From NCBI GenBank assembly GCA_944372455.1, contig CALVZF010000013.1, forward strand, positions 1-33,147: 33,147 nt of DNA, given 5' to 3'. The notes under the pieces are model-generated. The model saw only the letters and a list, made by a program, of their open reading frames with translations, was not told the DNA's origin and did not search any database. Of this stretch, positions 8,005-15,232 are shown in pieces. The translations under genes were made by a program, and so were the position numbers. The DNA is from an uncultured Bacilli bacterium (lineage in GTDB: Bacteria; Bacillota_I; Bacilli_A; RF39; UBA660). Positions within the stretch are counted from its first letter, which is position 1; every line of letters begins with the position of its first letter.

Positions 8005-8017
8005 ATGGTGCTAAAAT
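7990..8017 (+). promoter_or_regulatory. Extended -10 promoter for the mini-ORF and downstream membrane gene
   Basis: TTGTCT (7990-7995), 16 bases, TAAAAT (8012-8017) preceded by TGC (extended -10 TGnTAAAAT). An overlapping TATAAT (8017-8022) is an alternative. The -35 lies inside the upstream terminator stem. Confidence 0.55.
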
Positions 8018-8057
8018 ATAATTGTAAAACTAGATGATATGAAGGGAGGTGTAGAAT

Positions 8058-8084
8058 ATGTGGAAATGGTTCTGGTGGCTATAA
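8058..8084 (+). CDS. Candidate 8-residue Trp-rich leader peptide MWKWFWWL
   Basis: ATG 8058 is preceded by a near-perfect Shine-Dalgarno (GGGAGGTG, 8044-8051) at ideal spacing, and no other start nearby would explain that site. The reading frame is MWKWFWWL and stop: four of eight codons are Trp, in the shortest possible stretch. It lies 25-40 bases after a promoter and about 90 bases before a membrane-protein gene. Two mutually exclusive hairpins follow (8080-8094 and 8094-8122). This is the layout of a translation-sensing attenuator leader, so ribosome stalling at Trp or by a drug could control the genes downstream. It could instead be a functional small peptide or chance. Confidence 0.5.
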   Translation: MWKWFWWL

Positions 8085-8093
8085 TTTAATTAT

Positions 8094-8122
8094 AAGTGGT
8101 TATGTTTATTATGTAACCACTT
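8094..8122 (+). promoter_or_regulatory. Leader hairpin downstream of the Trp-rich mini-ORF
   Basis: Perfect 9-bp stem AAGTGGTTA (8094-8102) with TAACCACTT (8114-8122), loop of 11. AACCA (8115-8119) can alternatively pair with TGGTT (8067-8071) inside the mini-ORF, and a second small stem (8080-8094) overlaps the mini-ORF stop. There is no strong T tail, so it is not a standard terminator. Confidence 0.5.
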
Positions 8123-8174
8123 CTAACGATTATACAAGTTTTATACTTTTTAAATATAAAGGAGGAGTTTTATT

Positions 8175-8849
8175 GTGAAAAATATGGATAAATTAACAAC
8201 TGCAATAATTGTTTTAGTTTTATACTTCTTATATCCATACTTTCTGGGATTTTTACTACCATCAGTAGTAGATTCAAATACTATTCAAATAATTATAAGA
8301 AGCTTATTTGATATAATTTTTATAGCTGTGCTTTTTATACTTTACAAAAAAGAACTAAAAAAGGAATGGAATAAATTTAAAAAACGTCCAGTTAAAACTA
8401 TATTAATTTCATTAGGGTTTTTCTTGTTGGGATTTATCTTAATGCCACTTTCTACAATGTTAATTTATAATTTAACAGGTGGAGCTACTACAAGTTCTCA
8501 TTCACAAGTAGGTATAAGTACGTTGTGGCCAGCATCTCCATTATATGCAGTATGGTTAACCTTTATTGTGTCCTCATTCACAGATGAAATAGCATTCAGA
8601 AAAACATTTAAAAATATAATATCAAATAAAGTACTTTATGTAATAATTTCAAGTTTAGTTTATGGTTTTTATATGATAGGGTACACCGCGACTTCTTTAA
8701 ATGATGTATTATGTATAATTCCTTATGCATTATTCGGAGCAGCAATTGCCGTTTCTTATGTAAAAACAGAAACTATTGTATCACCAATATTTATAAGAAT
8801 AGTATATAGCGGATGGATGTTATTAGGAGTTTTATTAGGACAAGTTTAA
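8175..8849 (+). CDS. CPBP/Abi-like membrane protein with altered catalytic motifs
   Basis: 224 residues with about six to seven membrane helices. The segment SSFTDEIAFRKTF (about residues 136-148) resembles motif 1 (EExxxR) of the CPBP/Rce1-like intramembrane peptidase family, but the first Glu is Asp. The later motifs that supply histidines are not recognisable (LVYGFYMIGY and IFIRIVYSGW appear in their places). It may be a non-catalytic relative. The start is GTG 8175, eight bases after AAAGGAGGAG; ATG 8184 is too far. It sits in a two-gene unit with 8879-9505, behind a leader with a Trp-rich mini-ORF. CPBP proteins are often linked to bacteriocin maturation or immunity; nothing here proves that role. 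Confidence 0.55.
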   Translation: MKNMDKLTTAIIVLVLYFLYPYFLGFLLPSVVDSNTIQIIIRSLFDIIFIAVLFILYKKELKKEWNKFKKRPVKTILISLGFFLLGFILMPLSTMLIYNLTGGATTSSHSQVGISTLWPASPLYAVWLTFIVSSFTDEIAFRKTFKNIISNKVLYVIISSLVYGFYMIGYTATSLNDVLCIIPYALFGAAIAVSYVKTETIVSPIFIRIVYSGWMLLGVLLGQV

Positions 8850-8878
8850 ATTTTTGGGGAATAAAAGGAGGTTAATTT

Positions 8879-9505
8879 ATGAAATACATAAAAATAGGTA
8901 TACTTAGTGTTTCATTATTGATAGGGATTATTATTTTAACCCCTTTTTTCCAGCCTAAAATTAATACTAATAAAGTAGTTAAAAATACCGGAAATTTAGT
9001 TTTAGAAAAAGCTAGTGATAACAATACTATTACTTATAGTTACAAGTCTGGCACTAAAATAATATATTCTTGGATATTTGATAAAAAAGAAATTGAAAAT
9101 CATGAAAATTTAAATTTAGATATGGATTTTGAATCTGAATTTTTAAGAAAAACAGTTGATTTAAATAATGATATGAAAATACTTTCTTTTGATCATCATG
9201 GATTACTTCCGAAAAATACTAAAGTAAAAGTGTATGTTAAGGATAAATATAATCCTTATGATAAAATAAACATGTATTATTATGATGAAGATATAGAATT
9301 ATTAAGATATAAAGATAGTTACACAGTGGACAAAGAAGGTTATATTTTAGTTAATTTAGATCATTGTTCAGATTATTTATTAACTGCAACAATTGTTCAA
9401 GATGCCGCTAATAATCCTCAAAATATAAACATAGTAATAATGGTTTTAATAGGTATAATAATATTACTTATAGCAGTTTCATTGTTTTCTTCAAGTAAAA
9501 AATAG
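8879..9505 (+). CDS. Hypothetical membrane-anchored extracytoplasmic protein
   Basis: 208 residues that I do not recognise as a named family. An N-terminal hydrophobic segment (about residues 4-25) acts as signal or anchor and a second helix lies near the C-terminus (about 183-203, IVIMVLIGIIILLIAVSL), so the roughly 155-residue middle is probably outside the cell. That middle is rich in beta-type sequence (VKVYVKDKYNPYDKINMYYY) and ends with LVNLDHCSDYLLTATI, a pattern often seen at the end of extracellular beta domains of Firmicutes. A good ribosome site (AAGGAGG) lies upstream. It is 29 bases after the CPBP-like gene and probably cotranscribed. Its stop codon forms part of the terminator stem. 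Confidence 0.6.
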   Translation: MKYIKIGILSVSLLIGIIILTPFFQPKINTNKVVKNTGNLVLEKASDNNTITYSYKSGTKIIYSWIFDKKEIENHENLNLDMDFESEFLRKTVDLNNDMKILSFDHHGLLPKNTKVKVYVKDKYNPYDKINMYYYDEDIELLRYKDSYTVDKEGYILVNLDHCSDYLLTATIVQDAANNPQNINIVIMVLIGIIILLIAVSLFSSSKK

Positions 9506-9528
9506 AATGAACTATTTTTTACTTTTTT
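9493..9528 (+). terminator. Terminator overlapping the stop codon of the preceding gene
   Basis: Perfect 13-bp stem (9493-9505 with 9512-9524), 6-nt loop and T tail. The TAG stop at 9503-9505 is the last part of the 5' arm. Confidence 0.88.
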
Positions 9529-9543
9529 AATAAAAGTAAATTA

Positions 9544-9572
9544 TTGACTAATGGTATATTTATCCATATAAT
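9544..9572 (+). promoter_or_regulatory. Sigma-A promoter of obg
   Basis: TTGACT (9544-9549), 17-base spacer, TATAAT (9567-9572), 21 bases before the obg ATG. Confidence 0.85.
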
Positions 9573-9593
9573 AAGTACTAAAGGGTGATCATT

Positions 9594-10871
9594 ATGTTTA
9601 TTGATGAAGTTATATTAAAAGTAATTGCAGGAAAAGGTGGAGATGGATGCACCTCTTTTAGACGTGAAAAATATATTCCTCTTGGAGGGCCGGATGGTGG
9701 AAATGGAGGAAGAGGAAGTAATATTATTTTTGAAGTTTCAGAAGGATTAAAAACTTTAATTGATTTACGTTATCAAAAACTTTTAAAAGGTAAAAGAGGA
9801 GAACATGGTAAAGGTAGTAATAGAAATGGTAAAAATGCACCTGATATTATTGTTAAAGTACCTCCCGGAACTACTATTACTGATAATGAAACAGGACTTA
9901 TAATAGCGGATTTGACTAAAAATAAAGAACAAGCTGTTATTGCTTCAGGAGGAAGAGGAGGAAGAGGAAATAAAGCTTTTGCTACTCATGATAATCCTGC
10001 TCCTGAAATAAGTGAATATGGAGAACCTGGTGAAGAAAGAGAAATAAAAGTAGAATTAAAACTTTTAGCAGACGTAGGTTTAGTTGGAATGCCTAGCGTG
10101 GGTAAATCTACATTTTTATCTATAATTAGTGCTTCTAAACCTAAAATTGCAGCTTATGAGTTTACCACATTAAATCCTAATTTAGGAGTAGTAAAAACTA
10201 TTGATAATAGAAGTTTTGTTGTAGCAGATTTACCTGGATTAATAGAAGGGGCAAGTCTTGGGGCTGGACTAGGGGATAAATTTTTAAAACATATTGAAAG
10301 AACTAAAGTAATTGCTCATATAGTGGATATGAGTGGGTATTTTGGTAGAAATCCAATAGAAGATTTTGAAAAAATTAATAAAGAATTAAAGGAATTTAAT
10401 GAACAACTTATAAAAAAGCCAATGGTTGTAATCGCAAATAAAATGGACATTGAAGGCGCTAAGGAAAATCTTAAAGCTTTTAAATCAAAATATAAAGAAC
10501 TTAAAGTTTTTGAAATGAGTGCGATAAAAAAAGAAGGTATAGATAAAATTTTAATTGAATTAGCTAACATTTTAGATAGTATAGAATCTACACCAATATA
10601 CGATGAATCTAAATTTGAAAGTCATGTATTATATAAATTCAAAAAAGAACAACCATTTAAAATTTCTAAAGATGAAGATGGGACTTGGGTTATTTCTGGC
10701 GAACAAGTAGAAAAATTATTTAAAATGACTAAATTTACTACTGATGATAGTATTAAAAGATTTGCAAATAAATTAAGAAAAATGGGAATTGATGATAAAC
10801 TTTACGAAATGGGAGCTAAAGAAGGAGACACTGTAAGAATCCTAGATTACTTATTTGAACTTAGGGCATAG
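9594..10871 (+). CDS. obgE: GTPase Obg (CgtA), ribosome assembly and stress
   Basis: 425 residues. ATG 9594 (MFIDEVILKVIAGKGGDG) is chosen because it matches the family start and has AGGGTGAT upstream; a GTG at 9585 lies inside that site. The Gly-rich Obg fold covers about residues 1-158 (GPDGGNGGRG, PPGTTI, GGRGGRGN), the G domain about 159-330 with P-loop GMPSVGKST (165-173), DLPGLIEGA and NKMD, and a C-terminal OCT domain covers about 345-425. Obg is an essential slow GTPase associated with the 50S subunit and (p)ppGpp response. It normally follows rpmA; here three small coding units intervene. No clear terminator follows. Confidence 0.96.
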   Translation: MFIDEVILKVIAGKGGDGCTSFRREKYIPLGGPDGGNGGRGSNIIFEVSEGLKTLIDLRYQKLLKGKRGEHGKGSNRNGKNAPDIIVKVPPGTTITDNETGLIIADLTKNKEQAVIASGGRGGRGNKAFATHDNPAPEISEYGEPGEEREIKVELKLLADVGLVGMPSVGKSTFLSIISASKPKIAAYEFTTLNPNLGVVKTIDNRSFVVADLPGLIEGASLGAGLGDKFLKHIERTKVIAHIVDMSGYFGRNPIEDFEKINKELKEFNEQLIKKPMVVIANKMDIEGAKENLKAFKSKYKELKVFEMSAIKKEGIDKILIELANILDSIESTPIYDESKFESHVLYKFKKEQPFKISKDEDGTWVISGEQVEKLFKMTKFTTDDSIKRFANKLRKMGIDDKLYEMGAKEGDTVRILDYLFELRA

Positions 10872-10888
10872 GTGATTTGTATGTAATA

Positions 10889-11150
10889 ATGCCTTGTTTT
10901 CTAATAATATTTATTTTACAGTTGATACCTCTTATATTTTTAATAAAAAAAAGAAATCTAAATTTTAGATAATATTATTTATTATCATATCAATATTTTT
11001 ATTAAATTATTATAAGAATTTACCAGGTTATGGATTTATACCTGGACTTATATATATATAGGGTTGTTTTTAATTTGTAAAGCTGCTATAATACTTTATA
11101 CAACAATGTTAATAATTTCTTTTATTATTTATTGTTCCAAAAAGAGCTAA
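10889..11150 (+). pseudogene. Remains of a small membrane-protein gene
   Basis: Three hydrophobic stretches in shifted frames follow one another: an ATG at 10889 opens 27 residues (MPCFLIIFILQLIPLIFLIK onward) to a TAA at 10970; a second frame from 10969 reads through FIIISIFLLNYYKNLPGYGF to a TAG near 11058; a third reads LFLICKAAIILYTTMLIISF to a TAA at 11148. Joined, they would make a plausible protein of about 85 residues with three membrane helices. Two frameshifts or stops would be needed, so I read this as a decayed gene. AT-rich DNA easily yields hydrophobic frames, so chance is a real alternative. Confidence 0.35.
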
Positions 11151-11167
11151 AGAAATTAAAAGCTCAC

Positions 11168-11196
11168 TTGTAAAATGTTATTTTTTATGTTAATAT
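11168..11196 (+). promoter_or_regulatory. Candidate promoter for the plus-strand small RNA
   Basis: TTGTAA (11168-11173), 17 bases, TAATAT (11191-11196). Expected start of RNA is near 11203. Confidence 0.5.
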
Positions 11197-11202
11197 GAAT
11201 AT

Positions 11203-11321
11203 GTCAAGGAAACTTGAATAAAATAAAAAAGGATACATTTGATTGCGGAATCAAATGCATTCCCTTGTTTGGGCTTGCATCTGAAATCAACTGGTGTTGA
11301 AATCAGATGCTTTTATTATTT
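11203..11321 (+). ncRNA. Candidate structured small RNA (possible antitoxin RNA)
   Basis: No ORF, but four stems in a row: TCAAG-GAAA-CTTGA with a GNRA loop (11204-11217); a 9-bp core stem with loop GCGG (11236-11257, extendable to 11233-11260); a small CCC/GGG stem (11262-11273); and a long hairpin (11277-11310: 8 bp, a 2x2 internal loop, 5 bp, loop TGGT) followed by TTTTATTATTT as a terminator. Two pieces, TCAAATGCAT (11251-11260) and GCATCTGA (11277-11284), are nearly identical to plus-strand sequence at 11440-11449 and 11427-11434, so this RNA can pair with the 5' leader of the opposite transcript as well as with its 3' end. Confidence 0.5.
11218..11263 (-). terminator. Terminator of the minus-strand mini-ORF transcript
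   Basis: Read on the minus strand, a stem with a 9-bp core (11257-11249 with 11244-11236) and a closing GGA/TCC, loop CCGC, is followed by the run TTTTTTATTTTATT (11230 down to about 11217). This is a stronger intrinsic terminator than the same hairpin read on the plus strand. Confidence 0.6.
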
Positions 11322-11337
11322 AAATAGTAGGTGATTA

Positions 11338-11391
11338 CTATAAAAATAATAGTAGAATTATAATAAATTGAGATTTCTCTCTATTTGTCAT
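11338..11391 (-). CDS. Candidate 17-residue hydrophobic peptide (possible type I toxin)
   Basis: ATG at 11391 (minus) opens MTNREKSQFIIILLLFL and a TAG. A purine-rich ribosome site AAAGGTGG (11407-11400) lies eight bases upstream, and a consensus promoter lies at 11486-11458. The polar head and hydrophobic tail resemble in size and character the Ibs-type toxins (18-19 residues) of type I toxin-antitoxin loci. The ribosome site is partly paired in a leader hairpin and the transcript ends in a stem-loop that is transcribed from the other strand as a structured RNA. No similarity search was possible, so toxin function is inference from layout. Confidence 0.45.
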   Translation of the reverse strand: MTNREKSQFIIILLLFL

Positions 11392-11402
11392 AATAACCAC
11401 CA

Positions 11403-11423
11403 CCTTTCCTTTTTGAAGAAAGG
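11403..11423 (-). promoter_or_regulatory. Leader stem covering the mini-ORF ribosome site
   Basis: On the minus-strand RNA, CCUUUC (11423-11418) pairs with GAAAGG (11408-11403) around a 9-nt loop; the 3' arm contains the first half of the Shine-Dalgarno. Confidence 0.5.
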
Positions 11424-11457
11424 GAAGCATCTGATATTTTCAAATGTATCTAGACTT

Positions 11458-11486
11458 ATTATAACAAACAAATTTTATCATCACAA
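11458..11486 (-). promoter_or_regulatory. Promoter of the minus-strand mini-ORF transcript
   Basis: On the minus strand TTGTGA (11486-11481), 17 bases, TATAAT (11463-11458). The RNA would start near 11451, right at the inverted-repeat block 11450-11427. It lies just downstream of the DUF192 gene, which reads the same way. Confidence 0.65.
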
Positions 11487-11496
11487 TAACTTGTAG

Positions 11497-11814
11497 TTAA
11501 CCTTTAAAAATTATCTTTGTATTTAAAATATCATTCTTAATAGAATTACCAGGCAATTCTATTATTTTTTTTGCACGCTTAATCCTATAAAATTTGTAGG
11601 GATTTAAACTTTTTTTATACCCAACTACGATATTATTTTCATCAATACCAATAACATCTATAGCTTCCTTCATAAATATAGTATGAATAAAGTTACACTT
11701 TTCAAATAATAATCCAGTATTAATATTTTTTTTAAACATAAGTCCAAATAGTCTATCTTTAAATGATTTACAATTGTTAATCTTTATTTCATTATTTTCA
11801 ATTACTATTTTCAT
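11497..11814 (-). CDS. DUF192 family protein
   Basis: 105 residues, recognisable as DUF192 by KDRLFGLMFKKN (the GLM core), the block FIHTIFMKEAIDVIGIDENN and the late VELPG-like segment KKIIELPGNSI. The family is small, of beta type, widespread and without an established function; many members are exported but this one lacks a signal peptide. ATG 11814 has GGTGA upstream. A divergent promoter (TTGTAA-17-TATTAT on the minus strand, about 11830-11860) overlaps the region that drives holA. It is transcribed divergently from holA, and the mini-ORF promoter follows its stop. Confidence 0.75.
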   Translation of the reverse strand: MKIVIENNEIKINNCKSFKDRLFGLMFKKNINTGLLFEKCNFIHTIFMKEAIDVIGIDENNIVVGYKKSLNPYKFYRIKRAKKIIELPGNSIKNDILNTKIIFKG

Positions 11815-11863
11815 ATTTTCACCAATATTATAATACCATTCTTAAATAATAATTACAAATGTA

Positions 11864-11872
11864 TGGTATAAT
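11864..11872 (+). promoter_or_regulatory. Extended -10 element of holA
   Basis: TGGTATAAT, a TG-extended -10 without a good -35. It includes the ATG at 11859-11861 region upstream of RNA start, which rules that ATG out as the holA start. Confidence 0.6.
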
Positions 11873-11888
11873 TAAATTGGTGGTAATA

Positions 11889-12839
11889 ATGAATAATAAT
11901 TTTTTGGTTTACGGTAATGATTCATTTTTAATAAAAAATAATATTAAAAAAATTATTAAAAGGAAAGGTACAAAAGAAAGTAATATTATTTTTTATGATT
12001 TAACAGAAAATAGTATAGAAGAAGTAATAGAAGAGCTAAATACTTTTGATTTATTTGATAATCAAAAAATAGTTGTTATAACTAATACAATATTTTTAAC
12101 CAGTGAAAATAAAAAAGAAGGTTATAATACTGATTTATTATTAGAATATTTAGAAAAAACCAAAAATGATAATATATTGATTATTAGTGTAGATGGTTCT
12201 ATTGATGAAAGAAAAAAAATAGTTAAGGAAACTAAAAAATTATGTGAAGTGATTGAATGTAATAAATTAAGAGATTATGAAATAGAAGAGACTATAAATA
12301 AAAAATTTAAAATTAAAGGATATAAAATATCTAATCCTAAATTAATTTTAGATAGAACTGGTAATGATTTACAAATTATAAACAATGAAATTGATAAATT
12401 AATGATGTATAAAATAGATGAAAAAATAGTAACTGATGAAGATATTATTAACTTAATTCCTAGGAAAATTGACGATAATATTTTTGATTTGATTGATGCG
12501 GTAACTAAAAAAAATACAAAAAGAAGTTTTGAATTGTATGAAGGGCTTACTAAATTTTATGGTGAAGATGCAACTAAAATTATAGTTATGATTGCATCAC
12601 AATTTAGATTAATTTTACAGTGTAAGATACTTTTCAATCAAAATTTAAATGAAAGTAGTATTGCTTCTTTTTTAAAGGTTCATCCATATAGGGTAAAATT
12701 AGCACTTGAAAAGGCAAAACATTTAGAATATGAAACTTTAGAAAAATATTTAAAAGATTTATCTGTTTTAGATATAAATATTAAGAGTGGAAAAAAAGAT
12801 AAAAATTTAGGATTAGAACTATTTTTACTTAACATGTAA
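11889..12839 (+). CDS. holA: DNA polymerase III delta subunit (HolA)
   Basis: 316 residues. Start ATG 11889 (MNNNFLVYGNDSFLIKNNI) has GGTGG upstream and matches the family start; upstream in-frame codons lie in the promoter. The pattern fits HolA/YqeN: an N-terminal FLVYGNDSFLI motif, an AAA+-like domain without a usable Walker A, DLFDNQKIVVI, the central LILDRTGNDLQIINNEIDKL and a C-terminal helical collar domain (FDLIDAVTKKNTKRSFELYE, MIASQFRLILQCKIL, HPYRVKLALEKA). Delta opens the beta clamp within the clamp loader. Identity is by motif order; overall conservation of this family is low. Confidence 0.87.
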   Translation: MNNNFLVYGNDSFLIKNNIKKIIKRKGTKESNIIFYDLTENSIEEVIEELNTFDLFDNQKIVVITNTIFLTSENKKEGYNTDLLLEYLEKTKNDNILIISVDGSIDERKKIVKETKKLCEVIECNKLRDYEIEETINKKFKIKGYKISNPKLILDRTGNDLQIINNEIDKLMMYKIDEKIVTDEDIINLIPRKIDDNIFDLIDAVTKKNTKRSFELYEGLTKFYGEDATKIIVMIASQFRLILQCKILFNQNLNESSIASFLKVHPYRVKLALEKAKHLEYETLEKYLKDLSVLDINIKSGKKDKNLGLELFLLNM

Positions 12840-12863
12840 GGCTTAAATTTTTTATCTTTTTTT
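12791..12863 (+). terminator. Possible long AT stem terminating holA
   Basis: An A-rich arm inside the end of holA (12791-12810) is complementary, with one bulged base, to a T-rich arm after the stop (12842-12863). The loop is about 31 nt. The second arm ends in seven T. Confidence 0.4.
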
Positions 12864-12952
12864 GAAAATATATTGAACAAATGTATGCTTTTTTATATAA
12901 TTAGTTTATGTATATATAATAATAAATTTTGCATACTAAATTTACATTAATG

Positions 12953-12961
12953 TGTTATAAT
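12953..12961 (+). promoter_or_regulatory. Extended -10 promoter of pflB
   Basis: TGTTATAAT at 12953-12961, no good -35. The 45-base leader contains a small stem AATGC/GCATT (12966-12981). No Rex box was recognised. Confidence 0.5.
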
Positions 12962-13006
12962 TAAATAATGCGGTTTTGCATTGATAAAAGAAAGGAAGTA
13001 ATCAAG

Positions 13007-15232
13007 ATGGAAGAATGGAAAGATTTTGTTTCAGGAAATTGGCAAAAAGAAATTGATGTTAAAGACTTTATTGAAAAAAACTATAAAGAATATGTTAGCG
13101 ATGAATCTTTTTTAGCTCCAATTTCTAAAAAAACTAAAAAAATATGGGATAAATGTTTAGTTCTACTAGAAGAAGAAAGAAAAAAAGGAATTATAGATGT
13201 TGAAGTAAATAAAATTTCTGGTATAACTAATTTTGATCCTGGATATATAGATAAGGATAATGAGGTTATAGTTGGACTTCAAACAGATGCGCCTTTAAAA
13301 AGAATAGTTAATGTTTATGGTGGGTTAAGAATGGCACATTCTGCTTTAGAATCTTACGGCTATAAATTAGATCCAACTATTGATAAACATTTTAGTGAAT
13401 ATAGAAAGACTCATAATGATGGGGTTTTTGATGTGTATACTCCTGATATTAGAAGAGCTCGTAGTAATGCTTTACTTACTGGGTTACCTGATGCCTATGG
13501 TAGAGGAAGAATAATTGGGGATTATAGGAGAATTGCCCTTTACGGAATTGATTATCTAATTGAGCAAAAAGAAAAAGATAAACAAGAATTAGTAGGTAAT
13601 ATGCTTGATGATTTAATTAGAAAAAGAGAAGAAGTAGCTGAACAAATAAAAGCTTTAAAGCAAATTAAAGAAATGGCTCTTAGTTATGGTTTTGATATTT
13701 CAAAACCTGCTAAAAATGCTAAAGAAGCTATTCAATGGCTATACTTTGGATACTTAGCTGGTATTAAAGAAAATAATGGCGCAGCTACTTCTCTTGGTAG
13801 AACTTCTACATTTCTAGATATATATATAGAAAGAGATTTAGAAAAAGGTTTAATAACCGAAGAAGAAGCTCAGGAAATGATAGATCAATTTATTATAAAA
13901 TTGAGATTAGTAAGACATTTAAGAACTCCTGAATATAATGAACTGTTTGCTGGAGATCCAACATGGGTTACAGAGTCAATTGGTGGAATGCTAAATGATA
14001 AAAAAAGTTTAGTTACTAAAACTTCTTTTAGATATTTACATACTTTGACTAATTTAGGAAGTGCGCCTGAACCTAACATGACAATTTTATGGAGTGAACA
14101 CCTTCCAGAAGCTTTTAAAAAGTATTGTGCAAGAATTTCAATTGAAACAGATTCTATTCAATATGAAAATGATGAATTAATGAGACCAATATATGGTAAT
14201 GATTATGCAATTGCTTGTTGTGTTTCAGCAATGCAAGTAGGAAAACAAATGCAATTTTTTGGAGCACGTTGTAATCTTGCAAAGGCATTACTTTATGCTA
14301 TAAATGGTGGGATAGATGAAAGAACTAAAAAGACCGTTATAGAAGGGTTAGAACCAATTAAAGATGAAATATTGGATTATAATACTGTAATGGAAAAATA
14401 TAATAAAGTTTTAGAAATAGTTGCAGAAATGTATGTAAATACTATGAATATAATTCATTATATGCATGATAAATATGCTTATGAAGCAAGTCAAATGGCA
14501 CTTCATGATACTAAAGTAGAACGTCTCATGGCATTTGGATGTGCTGGACTTTCAGTAGCTGCGGATTCTTTATCAGCTATAAAGTATGCCAAAGTTAAAC
14601 CTATTAGAGATGAAGATGGAATTACAGTAGATTTTGAAATTGAAGGAGATTTTCCAAAGTACGGAAATGATGATGACAGAGTAGATAGTCTAGCTGTTTC
14701 ATTAACTGATAAATTCATTTCAGAATTAAGAAAACATCCATTATATAGAAATGCAATTCATACATTATCAATACTTACTATCACATCAAATGTTGTGTAT
14801 GGTTCTAAAACTGGTGCAACTCCAGATGGAAGAAAAGCAGGAATAGCTTTTGCGCCAGGAGCTAATCCAATGCATGAAAGAGATAAAAGTGGAGCAATCG
14901 CTTCATTAAATTCAGTTGCTAAAATTAACTATGAATGTTCTTGTAGAGATGGAGTTTCAAATACGTTCTCAATAGTACCAGATACCTTAGGACATACGAA
15001 AGAAGATCAAATAAACAACTTGGTGTCAATTTTAGATGGATACTCAAAACAAGGAGGTCATCATTTAAATATAAATGTACTAAATAGAGAATTATTAATT
15101 GATGCAATGAATAATCCAGATAAATATCCTCTACTTACAATTCGTGTTAGCGGATATGCGGTAAACTTCAATAGACTTACAAGAAAACAACAAGAAGAAG
15201 TAATTTCAAGAACATTCCACGAAAAAATGTAA
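13007..15232 (+). CDS. pflB: Formate C-acetyltransferase (pyruvate formate-lyase)
   Basis: 741 residues, the family's normal length. The active-site pair Cys404-Cys405 ([14 protein letters not shown]) and the glycyl-radical site RVSGYAV (Gly716) are intact. It converts pyruvate and CoA to acetyl-CoA and formate in the cytoplasm without oxygen, the central step of mixed-acid fermentation. ATG 13007 ([22 protein letters not shown]) is chosen because AAAGGAAG lies upstream and the start agrees with known PFL; an in-frame ATG at 12968 would add 13 residues without a ribosome site and lies about at the RNA start. The activase gene follows with a one-base overlap. Confidence 0.97.
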   Translation: MEEWKDFVSGNWQKEIDVKDFIEKNYKEYVSDESFLAPISKKTKKIWDKCLVLLEEERKKGIIDVEVNKISGITNFDPGYIDKDNEVIVGLQTDAPLKRIVNVYGGLRMAHSALESYGYKLDPTIDKHFSEYRKTHNDGVFDVYTPDIRRARSNALLTGLPDAYGRGRIIGDYRRIALYGIDYLIEQKEKDKQELVGNMLDDLIRKREEVAEQIKALKQIKEMALSYGFDISKPAKNAKEAIQWLYFGYLAGIKENNGAATSLGRTSTFLDIYIERDLEKGLITEEEAQEMIDQFIIKLRLVRHLRTPEYNELFAGDPTWVTESIGGMLNDKKSLVTKTSFRYLHTLTNLGSAPEPNMTILWSEHLPEAFKKYCARISIETDSIQYENDELMRPIYGNDYAIACCVSAMQVGKQMQFFGARCNLAKALLYAINGGIDERTKKTVIEGLEPIKDEILDYNTVMEKYNKVLEIVAEMYVNTMNIIHYMHDKYAYEASQMALHDTKVERLMAFGCAGLSVAADSLSAIKYAKVKPIRDEDGITVDFEIEGDFPKYGNDDDRVDSLAVSLTDKFISELRKHPLYRNAIHTLSILTITSNVVYGSKTGATPDGRKAGIAFAPGANPMHERDKSGAIASLNSVAKINYECSCRDGVSNTFSIVPDTLGHTKEDQINNLVSILDGYSKQGGHHLNINVLNRELLIDAMNNPDKYPLLTIRVSGYAVNFNRLTRKQQEEVISRTFHEKM

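Noticed and set aside
8094-8122. Hairpin as a simple terminator of the Trp-rich mini-ORF
   Set aside because: The stem is followed by CTAACG, not by a T run.
11232-11450. MITE-like mobile element bounded by the inverted GATACATTTGA copies
   Set aside because: No target-site duplication is visible, and opposing promoters with a mini-ORF explain the symmetry better.
11859-11888. ATG 11859 as the holA start
   Set aside because: The -10 element lies downstream of it, so it would not be in the mRNA.
12968-13006. ATG 12968 as the pflB start
   Set aside because: It stands seven bases after the -10 element, with no ribosome site; ATG 13007 has AAAGGAAG and matches the family.
12680-15107. Antisense open frames within holA and pflB (for example 13885-14079, 14503-14718, 14925-15107)
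   Set aside because: They mirror strongly conserved coding sequence and have no start signals of their own.
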